IMG/VR virus record: IMGVR_UViG_3300037189_016757
Coordinates: 1 to 21,459 of that record
Source of the DNA: a virus
Length of the DNA: 21,459 nucleotides
Reading direction: 5' to 3' (one strand)
Below, piece after piece: positions 1 to 6,939 of this stretch. The notes beneath the pieces are model-generated. The model searched no databases and was not told where the DNA came from. It worked only from the letters and a program-made list of their open reading frames with translations. Positions within the stretch are counted from its first letter, which is position 1. Every line of letters begins with the position of its first letter. Position numbers and translations under genes: made by a program.

Positions 1-1
1 A

Positions 2-1177
2 TTCTATAATGATGTTAGTAATCAACAAAATAATGCTTATAAGTATTTTCCTAATCCTTTAATAGATAAGTTTATACCTAATAATAACAATAGAATATTT
101 AAGTCTTTACCTAAGTCTGATGGAGAACTTATAGATAATTGGAAGATATTTAAACCACTTAATTTTATAGATGTTGAAGGTGATTTAGGAGATATTAATG
201 ATTTAGTATCTTATAAAGATAAGTTATTTTTCTATCAAACAAATGGTATAGGTATAGTAGCTAGTGGTGAGAAACAATCTATTACTGATAACAAGGATAA
301 TAGTATTCAATTATCTAGTGTTGTACCTTTAAGTAGGTATGATTATTTATCTAGAATAACTGGCGTAGGACATAGATTTGCTACTTGTAATACTGATAAT
401 AGTGTGTATCATTTTGATGTCTTTAGAAAGAAGTTATATGAGCTTAGTGAGCAAGGTTTAGTACCTATAAGTGATATGACTAGTACTAACAGTTTAATGA
501 ATAGTTTAATCAATAATAGTATCTATGAAGATAGTACAACTAATCTTGTAGATGGAGCAGGTATTCATTTAGAATTCTACCCTGAATATAGCTTACTATT
601 ACTTACATTTAATAACTATAATAGAACTACACAAATCAATAGGTTAGATAAAACTCTAGCTTATAATACTTTACTCAAACAATTTGAAAGCTATCATGAT
701 TTTAAACCTGGTAGTTATTTAAGAGCTAATAATTTGTTGTTATCTGCTAAAGATAATAAAGGTTATACCCACTTTAAAGGGGAATACAATAATATATATG
801 ATAGTCCTGTTGAAAGTAATATTAAAATAGTAACTAATGCTAATCCTGAGATTAATAAGGTATTTGATAATATGTTATTGTATATAGATGGAGAAGATAC
901 TATTACTAAGATTAAATGTGAGAATCAATTTCAAAATACTAACAATCAAACTTTAACTATATCAAACGGATTATATAGTAATCCTACTAATTTAATTAAG
1001 AAGAGAGAAGGTAGATGGTATTTAGATATACCTAGAGATGCTACTACTCCTAGTATTGCTACAACTATTAAACCTAGAATGAGAGGTAATTATATTATAT
1101 CTACTCTTACTTGGGATAGTAGTAATCAATTTAAATTGTTTGATATATTAACTAAGTATAGAATATTTAATAGATAA
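2..1177 (+). CDS. Tail muzzle-like structural protein, C-terminal part (5' end outside window)
   Basis: The reading frame is open from base 2 to a TAA at 1175-1177, giving 391 residues of a protein whose start lies upstream. It has alternating short hydrophobic and polar strands typical of a beta-rich structural protein. Segments such as WKIFKPLNFIDVEGD, DKLFFYQTNGIGI, FESYHDFKPGSYL and PEINKVFDNM recall the large muzzle protein of crAss-like phages (the gp44 position in crAss001), which caps the tail and gates release of cargo. Two cysteines are visible (in RFATCN and KIKCEN). The stop is followed directly by TAG and then, one base later, by the ATG of the next gene, so co-transcription is likely. 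Its position just upstream of cargo-type proteins and the RNA polymerase polyprotein agrees with the crAss-like gene order. The family call rests on remembered sequence style and context; a different beta-rich tail protein is the main alternative. Confidence 0.72.
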   Translation, partial: FYNDVSNQQNNAYKYFPNPLIDKFIPNNNNRIFKSLPKSDGELIDNWKIFKPLNFIDVEGDLGDINDLVSYKDKLFFYQTNGIGIVASGEKQSITDNKDNSIQLSSVVPLSRYDYLSRITGVGHRFATCNTDNSVYHFDVFRKKLYELSEQGLVPISDMTSTNSLMNSLINNSIYEDSTTNLVDGAGIHLEFYPEYSLLLLTFNNYNRTTQINRLDKTLAYNTLLKQFESYHDFKPGSYLRANNLLLSAKDNKGYTHFKGEYNNIYDSPVESNIKIVTNANPEINKVFDNMLLYIDGEDTITKIKCENQFQNTNNQTLTISNGLYSNPTNLIKKREGRWYLDIPRDATTPSIATTIKPRMRGNYIISTLTWDSSNQFKLFDILTKYRIFNR

Positions 1178-1181
1178 TAGT

Positions 1182-4100
1182 ATGGCTAAACCTAAGATAT
1201 ATAAAAATAAGAAAGAATTTGATAAAGCCAATCAAGCTTATGCTGATAGTTTAGAACAATATAACTATTATAATAGAGAACCTAAAAATATAGAATTTAG
1301 AAAAGGATCAAAAAATATACCAATTCAAGATTATATAGATAGAGTAGGAAAAGATAGATATAATTCTAAATTTGCAGGAACTTCTTCTGGAGCATTAATA
1401 GAGCCTACTGCAATGTGGTTTAAGCAAAAAGATGGGATGGATTGGTATAGTCCTACATTTAAAAAACCAACAACTAAACCTATCTATCAACCAGATACTA
1501 AACCAACTGAAACAGTTAAACCAACTAAAGTAATACCACAAGATAAATCACAAAATCCTCCAGGATATGATAAAAAATATCCTCCTATATATTTAACTAA
1601 TCCTAAAGATTCTAGAATAGGTTTTTATACTGAAGCAGGTAATCAGTATTTATACAAAGCACCTCAAGTTCAACAAAATGTTAAACCTAAGTTAGAATCT
1701 TTACAAAGTTTACCATTATCTCCAATACCTGTAGATAATAAAATTAATATACAAATACCTAAACAAGAAATTATAAAACCTAAAACTAAAGCTGTTGATG
1801 CTAGAACATATACTGCTGGTAAATATTTAAAAAGTCAAGGTAAATCTAGTGGCTATATTAATGAAGGAGATGGTACAGGTAGACAAGAAGTTTATGCTAA
1901 TGGAGGCTGGTTAGATTCTTTTAAAGCTCCTAAATCTAGAATAGAAGCTGAAACTAAATTAGATGCTTTAAATAATAGAACTACAGCTGAAAAATGGTTA
2001 GATGCTAGTAAGCCTATAATGAAAGAAGCTAATAACACTTCTGAAATATATCAAACTGGAGTTAATAAAAGTAAACCTACAGGTAAAGGTGCTATTGAAC
2101 CTACTATTAGTCCAATAGATTTTATACCTGCTTTAGATGTAGCTGCTATAACTATGAAAGGAGCTGGAATGTTAGGTAAAGGTATATATAATTTAGCTAG
2201 TAAAGAAGCTAATCAATTATATAAATTAGCTAAAAAAGATTATATAAGTGCTAAAGAAAGTATAAAAGATGAAATATATAATTATAAATATAAAAAAGAT
2301 ATAAAAAATTTAGAGAATTTAAAATACGAAGCTATTCAAAAAATAAATAATCCTGAAGGATGGAAAAGGTTAAGAGAGCAAGGTATAGATCAAAAAAGTT
2401 TTTTTGACCAATTAAACAAAAGTAAAATTACTTCTAAAAGAGGGGCAGGAAGTTGGGATAATGGGGATGAAATTAATATAGATTTTGATCAATTATCACA
2501 ATTAAAAAAAGAAAATTATGATTTATCTATAAAAAACGTATTAGATCATGAAATAGGGCATCGTATGCAAAGAGGTTTTAATTCTATTCCTGTTAAAGAT
2601 TATAATAAAGCAATGAGTTATAATTATAGAAAGCAAGTTCCTGAAAAATTTGTTTATACTACTCCTTTAGATAAAGAAGCTGGTAATTTATTAAGTCCTG
2701 TAACAAAAGATATAAATCATAGTGATGCTAACTATTTTTTATACGGTTCAGATAATAAAGAAAGATTACCATTTTTAAGAGAAACTAAACAATCTATGGT
2801 TGAGAATAAATATATAGATAATATTTATTCAAAAATAACTCCAGATATTATTAAAAAATATTTAAAAGAAACTCCTACAAATAGATTTAGTAAATTTCTA
2901 GATACAAACAAGGATATGACTCATAGAAGATTATCAACACTATTAAACAAAACACCAATTGTTACAGGTGCTGCTTTAGGAGCAGGAGCATTACAAGCTA
3001 AAGATAAACAAAAGTTTGCTGAAGGTGGTTGGTTAGATATAAATGATACTAATGGTCAAGGTCCTTTAAGACCTAATACTATACCTATGGAGAATGCTAA
3101 TGTATTACCACAAGATATAGTAAATAATAGTGTAGTTAATACTCCTATAATTAAACCTCAAGTAGTACAACAAGTTAAACCTAAATTAACAAATTTTGAG
3201 CAAAGAATAAATAAACCTACAGAAGTTATTAAGAATAATGATGGTACAGTAAGTACACATAAGATGATGTCTTTTGAAGCAGATGGTAAATACTATGCTG
3301 CTCCTACTATAGTTAAACAAAATGGTAAACTTGTAGAACTATCTCAAAAAGATGCTCAAGATTATGCTTTTAAAAACAATGAGTTTAAAGAATTTAAAAC
3401 TGATAAAGAAGCTAAAGACTATGCTAATAATGGATATAAAAAAGGTACTCCTTTAGAAACTAAACAAGTACCTAGTAAACCAAAAGTTGCTTTACCTAAT
3501 AGTATATTTATTAAGCCTACTTTAAATAACTCTTTATCAGAACTTGAATATAATAATAAAAATACTAACACAAAAACTGAAACAAATAAACCTCAACTGC
3601 CTTTTAAAAATAAAGAAGTTTTTCAAAATATAATTAATGCTGAAAAGAAAAGGAAATTAGAAGCTAGTAAAAATATACCACAAAAACCTAAAAGCGATAT
3701 TACAGATAAGTTTAATACTGCTGTAAATGTTTTTTCTGGATTAGTAAGTAATGATGATAGAGTATCACAAGATACTAAAGGATACATAAGAAATAAACTA
3801 TTAAAAGAAGGTGTTATAAATGAAGAAACAATAGTTGAAAAAACTAAAGTAGATGAAAGTGCTATTGATAGTACTGAAATACCATTCCAAAAATTAGCTA
3901 CTGTAAGGTCTAAAGAATCTCCTAATGATAACTATATATCATATAGAAGACAAGCTAGTAACTCAGAAGGTTTAAGATATATACCTACACCTAGAAAAGA
4001 GAAGTGGAAAGGTTTTAAAAAGAATGCTACTTTAGATAAGATGGGATATGAAACAGGTGCAGGAGGAGAAAACATTACTAATAATGTAGAAGGGATTGCT

Positions 4101-4760
4101 CATTTTTTAATAGACGCTGATATATCTGGAGATACTAAGTTCCAATACAAAAATACTAAATCATCTGTAGAGGCTTTAAAGAAGGATAAAACTAAATGGC
4201 TACCTGTATATAAAAAAGAAAAAGATGGTTCTGTTATAGTTAAATATACTCAAGGACCTGAAGAATTTAAAAACCTAGAAAAAGAAGGTTATACAGATTT
4301 TGCAAATTTAAGACAAATGAAAGTTTCTGATATTAATTGGAAGTCCGAAAAAAGACCAATTGGGTTTGGTCCAAATGTAAGAAATCTTACAGATACAAAA
4401 GGTAAAGATACTTTTTTATTATTTAGACCTACTGGAAATAAAACATTTAAAGGTAAAGACGCTATGGGTAAATTTGAAGGTAATAGCTTGGTAATGATAT
4501 TTAAAGATAATGCTGGAAAAGCAATTATAAGAGAATACGCAGGTTCTTTAAATGGTATAATTTCAGAATTAAATCAAATTAAGTCTAAATATAAAATAAA
4601 AGATAACGATATTACATTAGGGTTTTATGATGCTGGTAGTTATTCTGCTAAACCAGGAGCTAAGAATGGTGTTTTAAAATCAAGTGTGTATGGACAATTT
4701 AACGATCAGGCTGTGAGTGGAGCAGCTTTAGCAATACCAACTACAACTAAAAAGAAATAA
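1182..4760 (+). CDS. Multidomain virion cargo-type protein with HEIGH metallopeptidase motif (1,192 aa)
   Basis: The ATG lies one base after the tandem stops TAA-TAG of the muzzle-like gene; no Shine-Dalgarno is visible. Layout by residue: a helical start with a KANQAYADSL motif (15-24); a Lys/Pro/Thr-rich linker (about 95-200); a GGWLD motif (241-245); a hydrophobic stretch (about 308-335); a zincin-like region with HEIGH at 456-460 and Glu527 or Glu534 as possible third zinc ligand; a hydrophobic Gly/Ala segment (about 588-603); a second GGWLD (615-619); a domain around residues 680-765 (TVSTHKM, DGKYYAAPTIV) resembling one I recall from other phage virion proteins; and a C-terminal domain (about 895-1192) with GFYDAGSYSAKPG near 1147-1159, which I do not recognise. 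No cysteine was seen. The mosaic build and neighbours suggest a packaged, possibly ejected protein that remodels the host envelope or processes virion proteins; this role is inferred. The sequence does not decide whether the peptidase is active or what it cuts. Confidence 0.8.
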   Translation: MAKPKIYKNKKEFDKANQAYADSLEQYNYYNREPKNIEFRKGSKNIPIQDYIDRVGKDRYNSKFAGTSSGALIEPTAMWFKQKDGMDWYSPTFKKPTTKPIYQPDTKPTETVKPTKVIPQDKSQNPPGYDKKYPPIYLTNPKDSRIGFYTEAGNQYLYKAPQVQQNVKPKLESLQSLPLSPIPVDNKINIQIPKQEIIKPKTKAVDARTYTAGKYLKSQGKSSGYINEGDGTGRQEVYANGGWLDSFKAPKSRIEAETKLDALNNRTTAEKWLDASKPIMKEANNTSEIYQTGVNKSKPTGKGAIEPTISPIDFIPALDVAAITMKGAGMLGKGIYNLASKEANQLYKLAKKDYISAKESIKDEIYNYKYKKDIKNLENLKYEAIQKINNPEGWKRLREQGIDQKSFFDQLNKSKITSKRGAGSWDNGDEINIDFDQLSQLKKENYDLSIKNVLDHEIGHRMQRGFNSIPVKDYNKAMSYNYRKQVPEKFVYTTPLDKEAGNLLSPVTKDINHSDANYFLYGSDNKERLPFLRETKQSMVENKYIDNIYSKITPDIIKKYLKETPTNRFSKFLDTNKDMTHRRLSTLLNKTPIVTGAALGAGALQAKDKQKFAEGGWLDINDTNGQGPLRPNTIPMENANVLPQDIVNNSVVNTPIIKPQVVQQVKPKLTNFEQRINKPTEVIKNNDGTVSTHKMMSFEADGKYYAAPTIVKQNGKLVELSQKDAQDYAFKNNEFKEFKTDKEAKDYANNGYKKGTPLETKQVPSKPKVALPNSIFIKPTLNNSLSELEYNNKNTNTKTETNKPQLPFKNKEVFQNIINAEKKRKLEASKNIPQKPKSDITDKFNTAVNVFSGLVSNDDRVSQDTKGYIRNKLLKEGVINEETIVEKTKVDESAIDSTEIPFQKLATVRSKESPNDNYISYRRQASNSEGLRYIPTPRKEKWKGFKKNATLDKMGYETGAGGENITNNVEGIAHFLIDADISGDTKFQYKNTKSSVEALKKDKTKWLPVYKKEKDGSVIVKYTQGPEEFKNLEKEGYTDFANLRQMKVSDINWKSEKRPIGFGPNVRNLTDTKGKDTFLLFRPTGNKTFKGKDAMGKFEGNSLVMIFKDNAGKAIIREYAGSLNGIISELNQIKSKYKIKDNDITLGFYDAGSYSAKPGAKNGVLKSSVYGQFNDQAVSGAALAIPTTTKKK
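1215..1253 (+). repeat. KA-x-Q-x-Y-x-DSL peptide, copy 1
   Basis: Codons 12-24 of the 1,192-residue protein read EFDKANQAYADSL. A clearly related peptide, AFNKAEQMYDDSL, occurs at 4921-4959 in the next gene, just after that gene's first GG motif. The two stretches probably mark a shared N-terminal module of two paralogous or recombined virion proteins. Confidence 0.6.
1662..1694 (+). repeat. PQV-QQ-VKPKL linker peptide, copy 1
   Basis: Residues 161-171 read PQVQQNVKPKL. A near copy, PQVVQQVKPKL, lies at residues 659-669 of the same protein. Both sit in Lys/Pro-rich linkers close to GGWLD motifs, so they look like a duplicated inter-domain linker rather than a folded domain. Confidence 0.6.
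1893..1916 (+). repeat. FA-x-GG-type peptide 1 (YANGGWLD)
   Basis: First of six related peptides spread over this gene and the next one. The shared pattern is an aromatic residue, usually Ala, a polar residue, Gly-Gly, then a hydrophobic pair. This copy (residues 238-245) separates the Lys/Pro-rich N-terminal part from the helical part leading to the metallopeptidase. A proteolytic processing site or a short docking motif is possible; neither is shown. Confidence 0.6.
2400..2850 (+). other. Putative zincin metallopeptidase region (HEIGH), approximate bounds
   Basis: HEIGH is encoded at 2547-2561 (residues 456-460), preceded by a hydrophobic helix (SIKNVLD) as is usual for zinc peptidases, where the two His bind zinc and the Glu is catalytic. 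A downstream KERLPFLRE stretch supplies Glu527 and Glu534 as candidate third ligands about 67-74 residues later, which would fit a gluzincin fold. No strand motif beyond the helix is obvious, so the domain bounds are approximate and its substrate is unknown. Confidence 0.65.
3015..3038 (+). repeat. FA-x-GG-type peptide 2 (FAEGGWLD)
   Basis: Residues 612-619. It follows directly on a short hydrophobic Gly/Ala segment and precedes a new low-complexity linker, so it again lies on an apparent domain border. Its last five residues are identical to the copy at 1893-1916. Confidence 0.62.
3156..3188 (+). repeat. PQV-QQ-VKPKL linker peptide, copy 2
   Basis: Residues 659-669 of the 1,192-residue protein. 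The peptide matches residues 161-171 closely, while the DNA differs at several positions, so the duplication is not recent or is under selection at protein level. Confidence 0.6.
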
Positions 4761-4761
4761 T

Positions 4762-6846
4762 ATGTACAATAAAGATAAAATATTTCAAATGACTGGTTTA
4801 AGTGAATCAGAATTTTACAAAAAATATCCAACTAAAGCTCATTTTGAGAAAGAGCACGGAGCTGATATATTTGCTAAAGGTGGATTTATGCAAGATAATA
4901 CTACTAAGAGTAATCAAAAAGCTTTTAATAAAGCTGAGCAAATGTATGATGATAGCTTAGCTTTATTTAACTCTGCTAATATTGATAATCAATGGATGGC
5001 TAATATAGATAAAACTAAAGTATCTAGAAAAGACTATAAAGCTCAAATGCAAACACAAGATAGAGATGCTTTACAAGAAGCTTATGATAGGTTATTAAGA
5101 ACTAATAATCAAGCTCCTGAAATATCTTCTAATACTCTTAATGTTTTAAGGTCTGATAATCCTAAAGCAACTAAAGAGCTTATATTAATGAATCAATATA
5201 AGAAACCTACTAATCCACCTCTTAATCCTAAAAACTTTCCTACAAAAAAAGAAAGAGATGCTATGGATTTAAAACAAATGCAACTAAATCAACAGTTTGC
5301 TGAAGGCGGATTAATAAATTCTTTAGATTTAAAAGGAATTGGAACAACAGCTGGTGGTTTAGTAGGAAGTATAGCTGGTGGTTTAGGTGGATTAGCAATA
5401 GCTGGAGGAGGAGCAATACCTACTGGAGGAGCATCTTTACTAGCAGCTTTACCAGCAGCAGCAGCTGGTGTTGGAATTGGAGGAGCTTTAGGATCAGGTG
5501 CTGGTAATTTAGCAGGTAGGGCTGGTAATGGTTTATTAAAAGGTATTGGAGGAGCTAAAAATTCTTTTGATCAGCTTCAAAATAGTAATATATTTGGTGA
5601 TGGTGGACAATTAACTGAAGTTAATGCTGGTGGTACTCATGAAGAAAATCCTAATAGTGGAGTTCCTGTAATGGAAGGTAAACTAGTTGAAGAAAATGAA
5701 ACTATATTTGATAGTCCTAAAGGTAAATATGTATTTAGTGATAGAATGGGTTATGCTGATAAATCTAAAAAAATAGAAAAAAAATATTCTAAAAGACCTA
5801 ATGATAAATTATCTAATGATTCTAGAAAAAGAGAGCTTAGTGCTTTAATGTTAGAACAAGAAGCAGAAAAAGCTAATGAAGCTCAGAATAATGAAATGTT
5901 TGATGGTGGAGGATTATTAAATAAAACTGATTATTTAAATAGTTATATAGGACAGCCTTCAGGTAGCTTAACTAATGGTTTAGTAAATAATTTTGCTCCA
6001 TTGATTAGTAAGCCTACTACTACTTTTAATCAAGATGATAATTTAAATAGTTTACCATTTAATGGGGTAGATAGAGTACCTTCTATGAATAAATTACCTA
6101 TTCAAGAAATGCCTAACTCAGTTACAACTGGCTTAGGTAAATCTATAGATAAATCTAGTTTTACTCCTATGAAAAGACAACTTTTAAATAGTCCTAAAGT
6201 AACAGCTACTCCTAATTTAACTAAATCAGATTTAAAACCACCTAAACCTATTAATGAAAGTAACTTTAATTTAAAAGATATTGATTTAAGTATATTAGAT
6301 TATTTACCTCAAGGAACAGCTAGTTTATTCAATATAGCTAAAGGTATTGGTAGTAATAAACAAATTAACTATAAAGGTATTACACCTAGATTGATGAATA
6401 ATAATTATAATTTAACTAGTAGTTTAACTAATTTAAATAATGATTCAGCTGGAGTTAATACTGATATTAGAACTAATAGTAATCTTTCTTTAGCACAAAA
6501 AATAAGTGCTTTAGGTTCAGTAGCAGCTAATACTCAAAAAGCTAAAGCTGGTATGATTAACCAATCTAACTTTGCTAATATGGGTGCTAATAATAATTTA
6601 ATTAATTCAGCTAAAGAATACAATGCTGGAGTATTTGATAGAAATATTGATGCTAATGAAATGTATCAAGACAAAAGAGCTGAAGCTATTAAAACAGGCT
6701 TAGATACTTTAGGTACAGGTTCTAGCACTTATATTAAAGATAAGAAAGCTAATGAATATGAAAATGCTAATAATAAAATGTTAGCTGGTTTATTTAAGGA
6801 ACTTTATCCTGAAGCTACTAAAAGAGCTAAATTTAAATTTGAATAA
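4762..6846 (+). CDS. Virion cargo-type protein with four GG motifs and Gly/Ala-rich segment (694 aa)
   Basis: The ATG is one base after the TAA of the previous gene (TAATATG), so translation is probably coupled. The protein opens with a short segment ending in FAKGGFM (37-43). Then come a KAEQMYDDSL helix shared with the previous protein (57-66), FAEGGLI (179-185), a long Gly/Ala-rich hydrophobic stretch (about 190-262), FGDGGQL (278-284), and a segment NAGGTHEENPNSG followed by LVEENE and YVFSDRM (about 288-330). That last pattern recurs, as I remember, in proteins of Bacteroidetes phages. After a Lys-rich part comes FDGGGLL (380-386) and an Asn/Ser/Leu-rich C-terminal half that looks helical or disordered. 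No cysteine was seen. Nothing points to an enzyme. A structural or ejected protein that inserts into a membrane fits the Gly/Ala segment and the neighbours, but this is inference. A terminator-like hairpin follows the gene. Confidence 0.78.
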   Translation: MYNKDKIFQMTGLSESEFYKKYPTKAHFEKEHGADIFAKGGFMQDNTTKSNQKAFNKAEQMYDDSLALFNSANIDNQWMANIDKTKVSRKDYKAQMQTQDRDALQEAYDRLLRTNNQAPEISSNTLNVLRSDNPKATKELILMNQYKKPTNPPLNPKNFPTKKERDAMDLKQMQLNQQFAEGGLINSLDLKGIGTTAGGLVGSIAGGLGGLAIAGGGAIPTGGASLLAALPAAAAGVGIGGALGSGAGNLAGRAGNGLLKGIGGAKNSFDQLQNSNIFGDGGQLTEVNAGGTHEENPNSGVPVMEGKLVEENETIFDSPKGKYVFSDRMGYADKSKKIEKKYSKRPNDKLSNDSRKRELSALMLEQEAEKANEAQNNEMFDGGGLLNKTDYLNSYIGQPSGSLTNGLVNNFAPLISKPTTTFNQDDNLNSLPFNGVDRVPSMNKLPIQEMPNSVTTGLGKSIDKSSFTPMKRQLLNSPKVTATPNLTKSDLKPPKPINESNFNLKDIDLSILDYLPQGTASLFNIAKGIGSNKQINYKGITPRLMNNNYNLTSSLTNLNNDSAGVNTDIRTNSNLSLAQKISALGSVAANTQKAKAGMINQSNFANMGANNNLINSAKEYNAGVFDRNIDANEMYQDKRAEAIKTGLDTLGTGSSTYIKDKKANEYENANNKMLAGLFKELYPEATKRAKFKFE
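4870..4890 (+). repeat. FA-x-GG-type peptide 3 (FAKGGFM)
   Basis: Residues 37-43 of the 694-residue protein. It lies just before the YDDSL module. Cutting after Gly41 would leave a fragment whose start resembles that of the 1,192-residue protein. Confidence 0.6.
4921..4959 (+). repeat. KA-x-Q-x-Y-x-DSL peptide, copy 2
   Basis: Codons 54-66 read AFNKAEQMYDDSL, the counterpart of residues 12-24 in the upstream protein. The stretch is internal here but N-terminal there. Confidence 0.6.
5296..5316 (+). repeat. FA-x-GG-type peptide 4 (FAEGGLI)
   Basis: Residues 179-185. It stands immediately before the Gly/Ala-rich hydrophobic segment and shares FAEGG with the copy at 3015-3038. Confidence 0.6.
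5332..5547 (+). other. Gly/Ala-rich hydrophobic segment (candidate membrane-active region)
   Basis: About 70 codons in the 694-residue protein consist largely of Gly, Ala, Leu and Ile, with patterns such as GGLVGSIAGGLGGLAIAGG and LLAALPAAAAGVGIGG. Repeated small residues at three- to four-residue spacing resemble glycine-zipper membrane helices, and almost no charged residue interrupts it. It could form helical hairpins in the host membrane during ejection. A soluble oligomerisation segment is the alternative. Confidence 0.6.
5593..5613 (+). repeat. FA-x-GG-type peptide 5 (FGDGGQL)
   Basis: Residues 278-284. This is a looser copy, with Gly instead of Ala and Gln in the first position after Gly-Gly. 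It directly precedes the NAGGTHEENP segment. Confidence 0.5.
5899..5919 (+). repeat. FA-x-GG-type peptide 6 (FDGGGLL)
   Basis: Residues 380-386. It is the most divergent copy, lacking the Ala, and separates the Lys/Glu-rich part from the Asn/Ser-rich C-terminal half. Confidence 0.45.
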
Positions 6847-6877
6847 CAAAAATATTTACCATAAACATTGTTATACT

Positions 6878-6906
6878 AATCCTAATAATTATACATTAGG
6901 ATTTTT
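6878..6906 (+). terminator. Hairpin with T-tract, probable intrinsic terminator
   Basis: AATCCTAA at 6878-6885 and TTAGGATT at 6896-6903 form a perfect 8-bp inverted repeat around a 10-base loop. Five T (6902-6906) overlap the end of the stem. It lies 32 bases after the stop of the 694-residue gene, in the only sizeable gap of the window. The stem is short and A/T-rich, so termination may be partial. Confidence 0.6.
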
Positions 6907-6925
6907 ATATTTAAAATAAATAATA

Positions 6926-6933
6926 TATATTTG
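6926..6933 (+). promoter_or_regulatory. Bacteroidetes-type -7 box (TATATTTG)
   Basis: TATATTTG matches the TAnnTTTG -7 element known for Bacteroidetes housekeeping promoters. The usual TTG element near -33 is not clear; T-rich sequence of the terminator occupies that place. The box ends six bases before the ATG at 6940, so transcription from it would give an almost leaderless mRNA. Chance matches are possible in such A/T-rich DNA. Confidence 0.42.
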
Positions 6934-6939
6934 TAAATT

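Noticed and set aside
404-1177. A 257-codon gene starting at GTG 404
   Set aside because: The same frame is open to base 2 and the upstream residues continue the muzzle-like pattern, so GTG 404 is an internal Val codon.
1440-1800. Lys/Pro/Thr-rich stretch as a tandem repeat array
   Set aside because: The units vary in length and sequence (KPTTKP, KPTETVKPTK and so on), so it is a low-complexity linker rather than a true tandem repeat; only the PQV-QQ-VKPKL pair was kept.
6847-6939. A tRNA or small RNA gene in the intergenic gap
   Set aside because: The 93 bases form only the single hairpin and A/T-rich promoter-like sequence; no cloverleaf or conserved T-loop sequence is visible.
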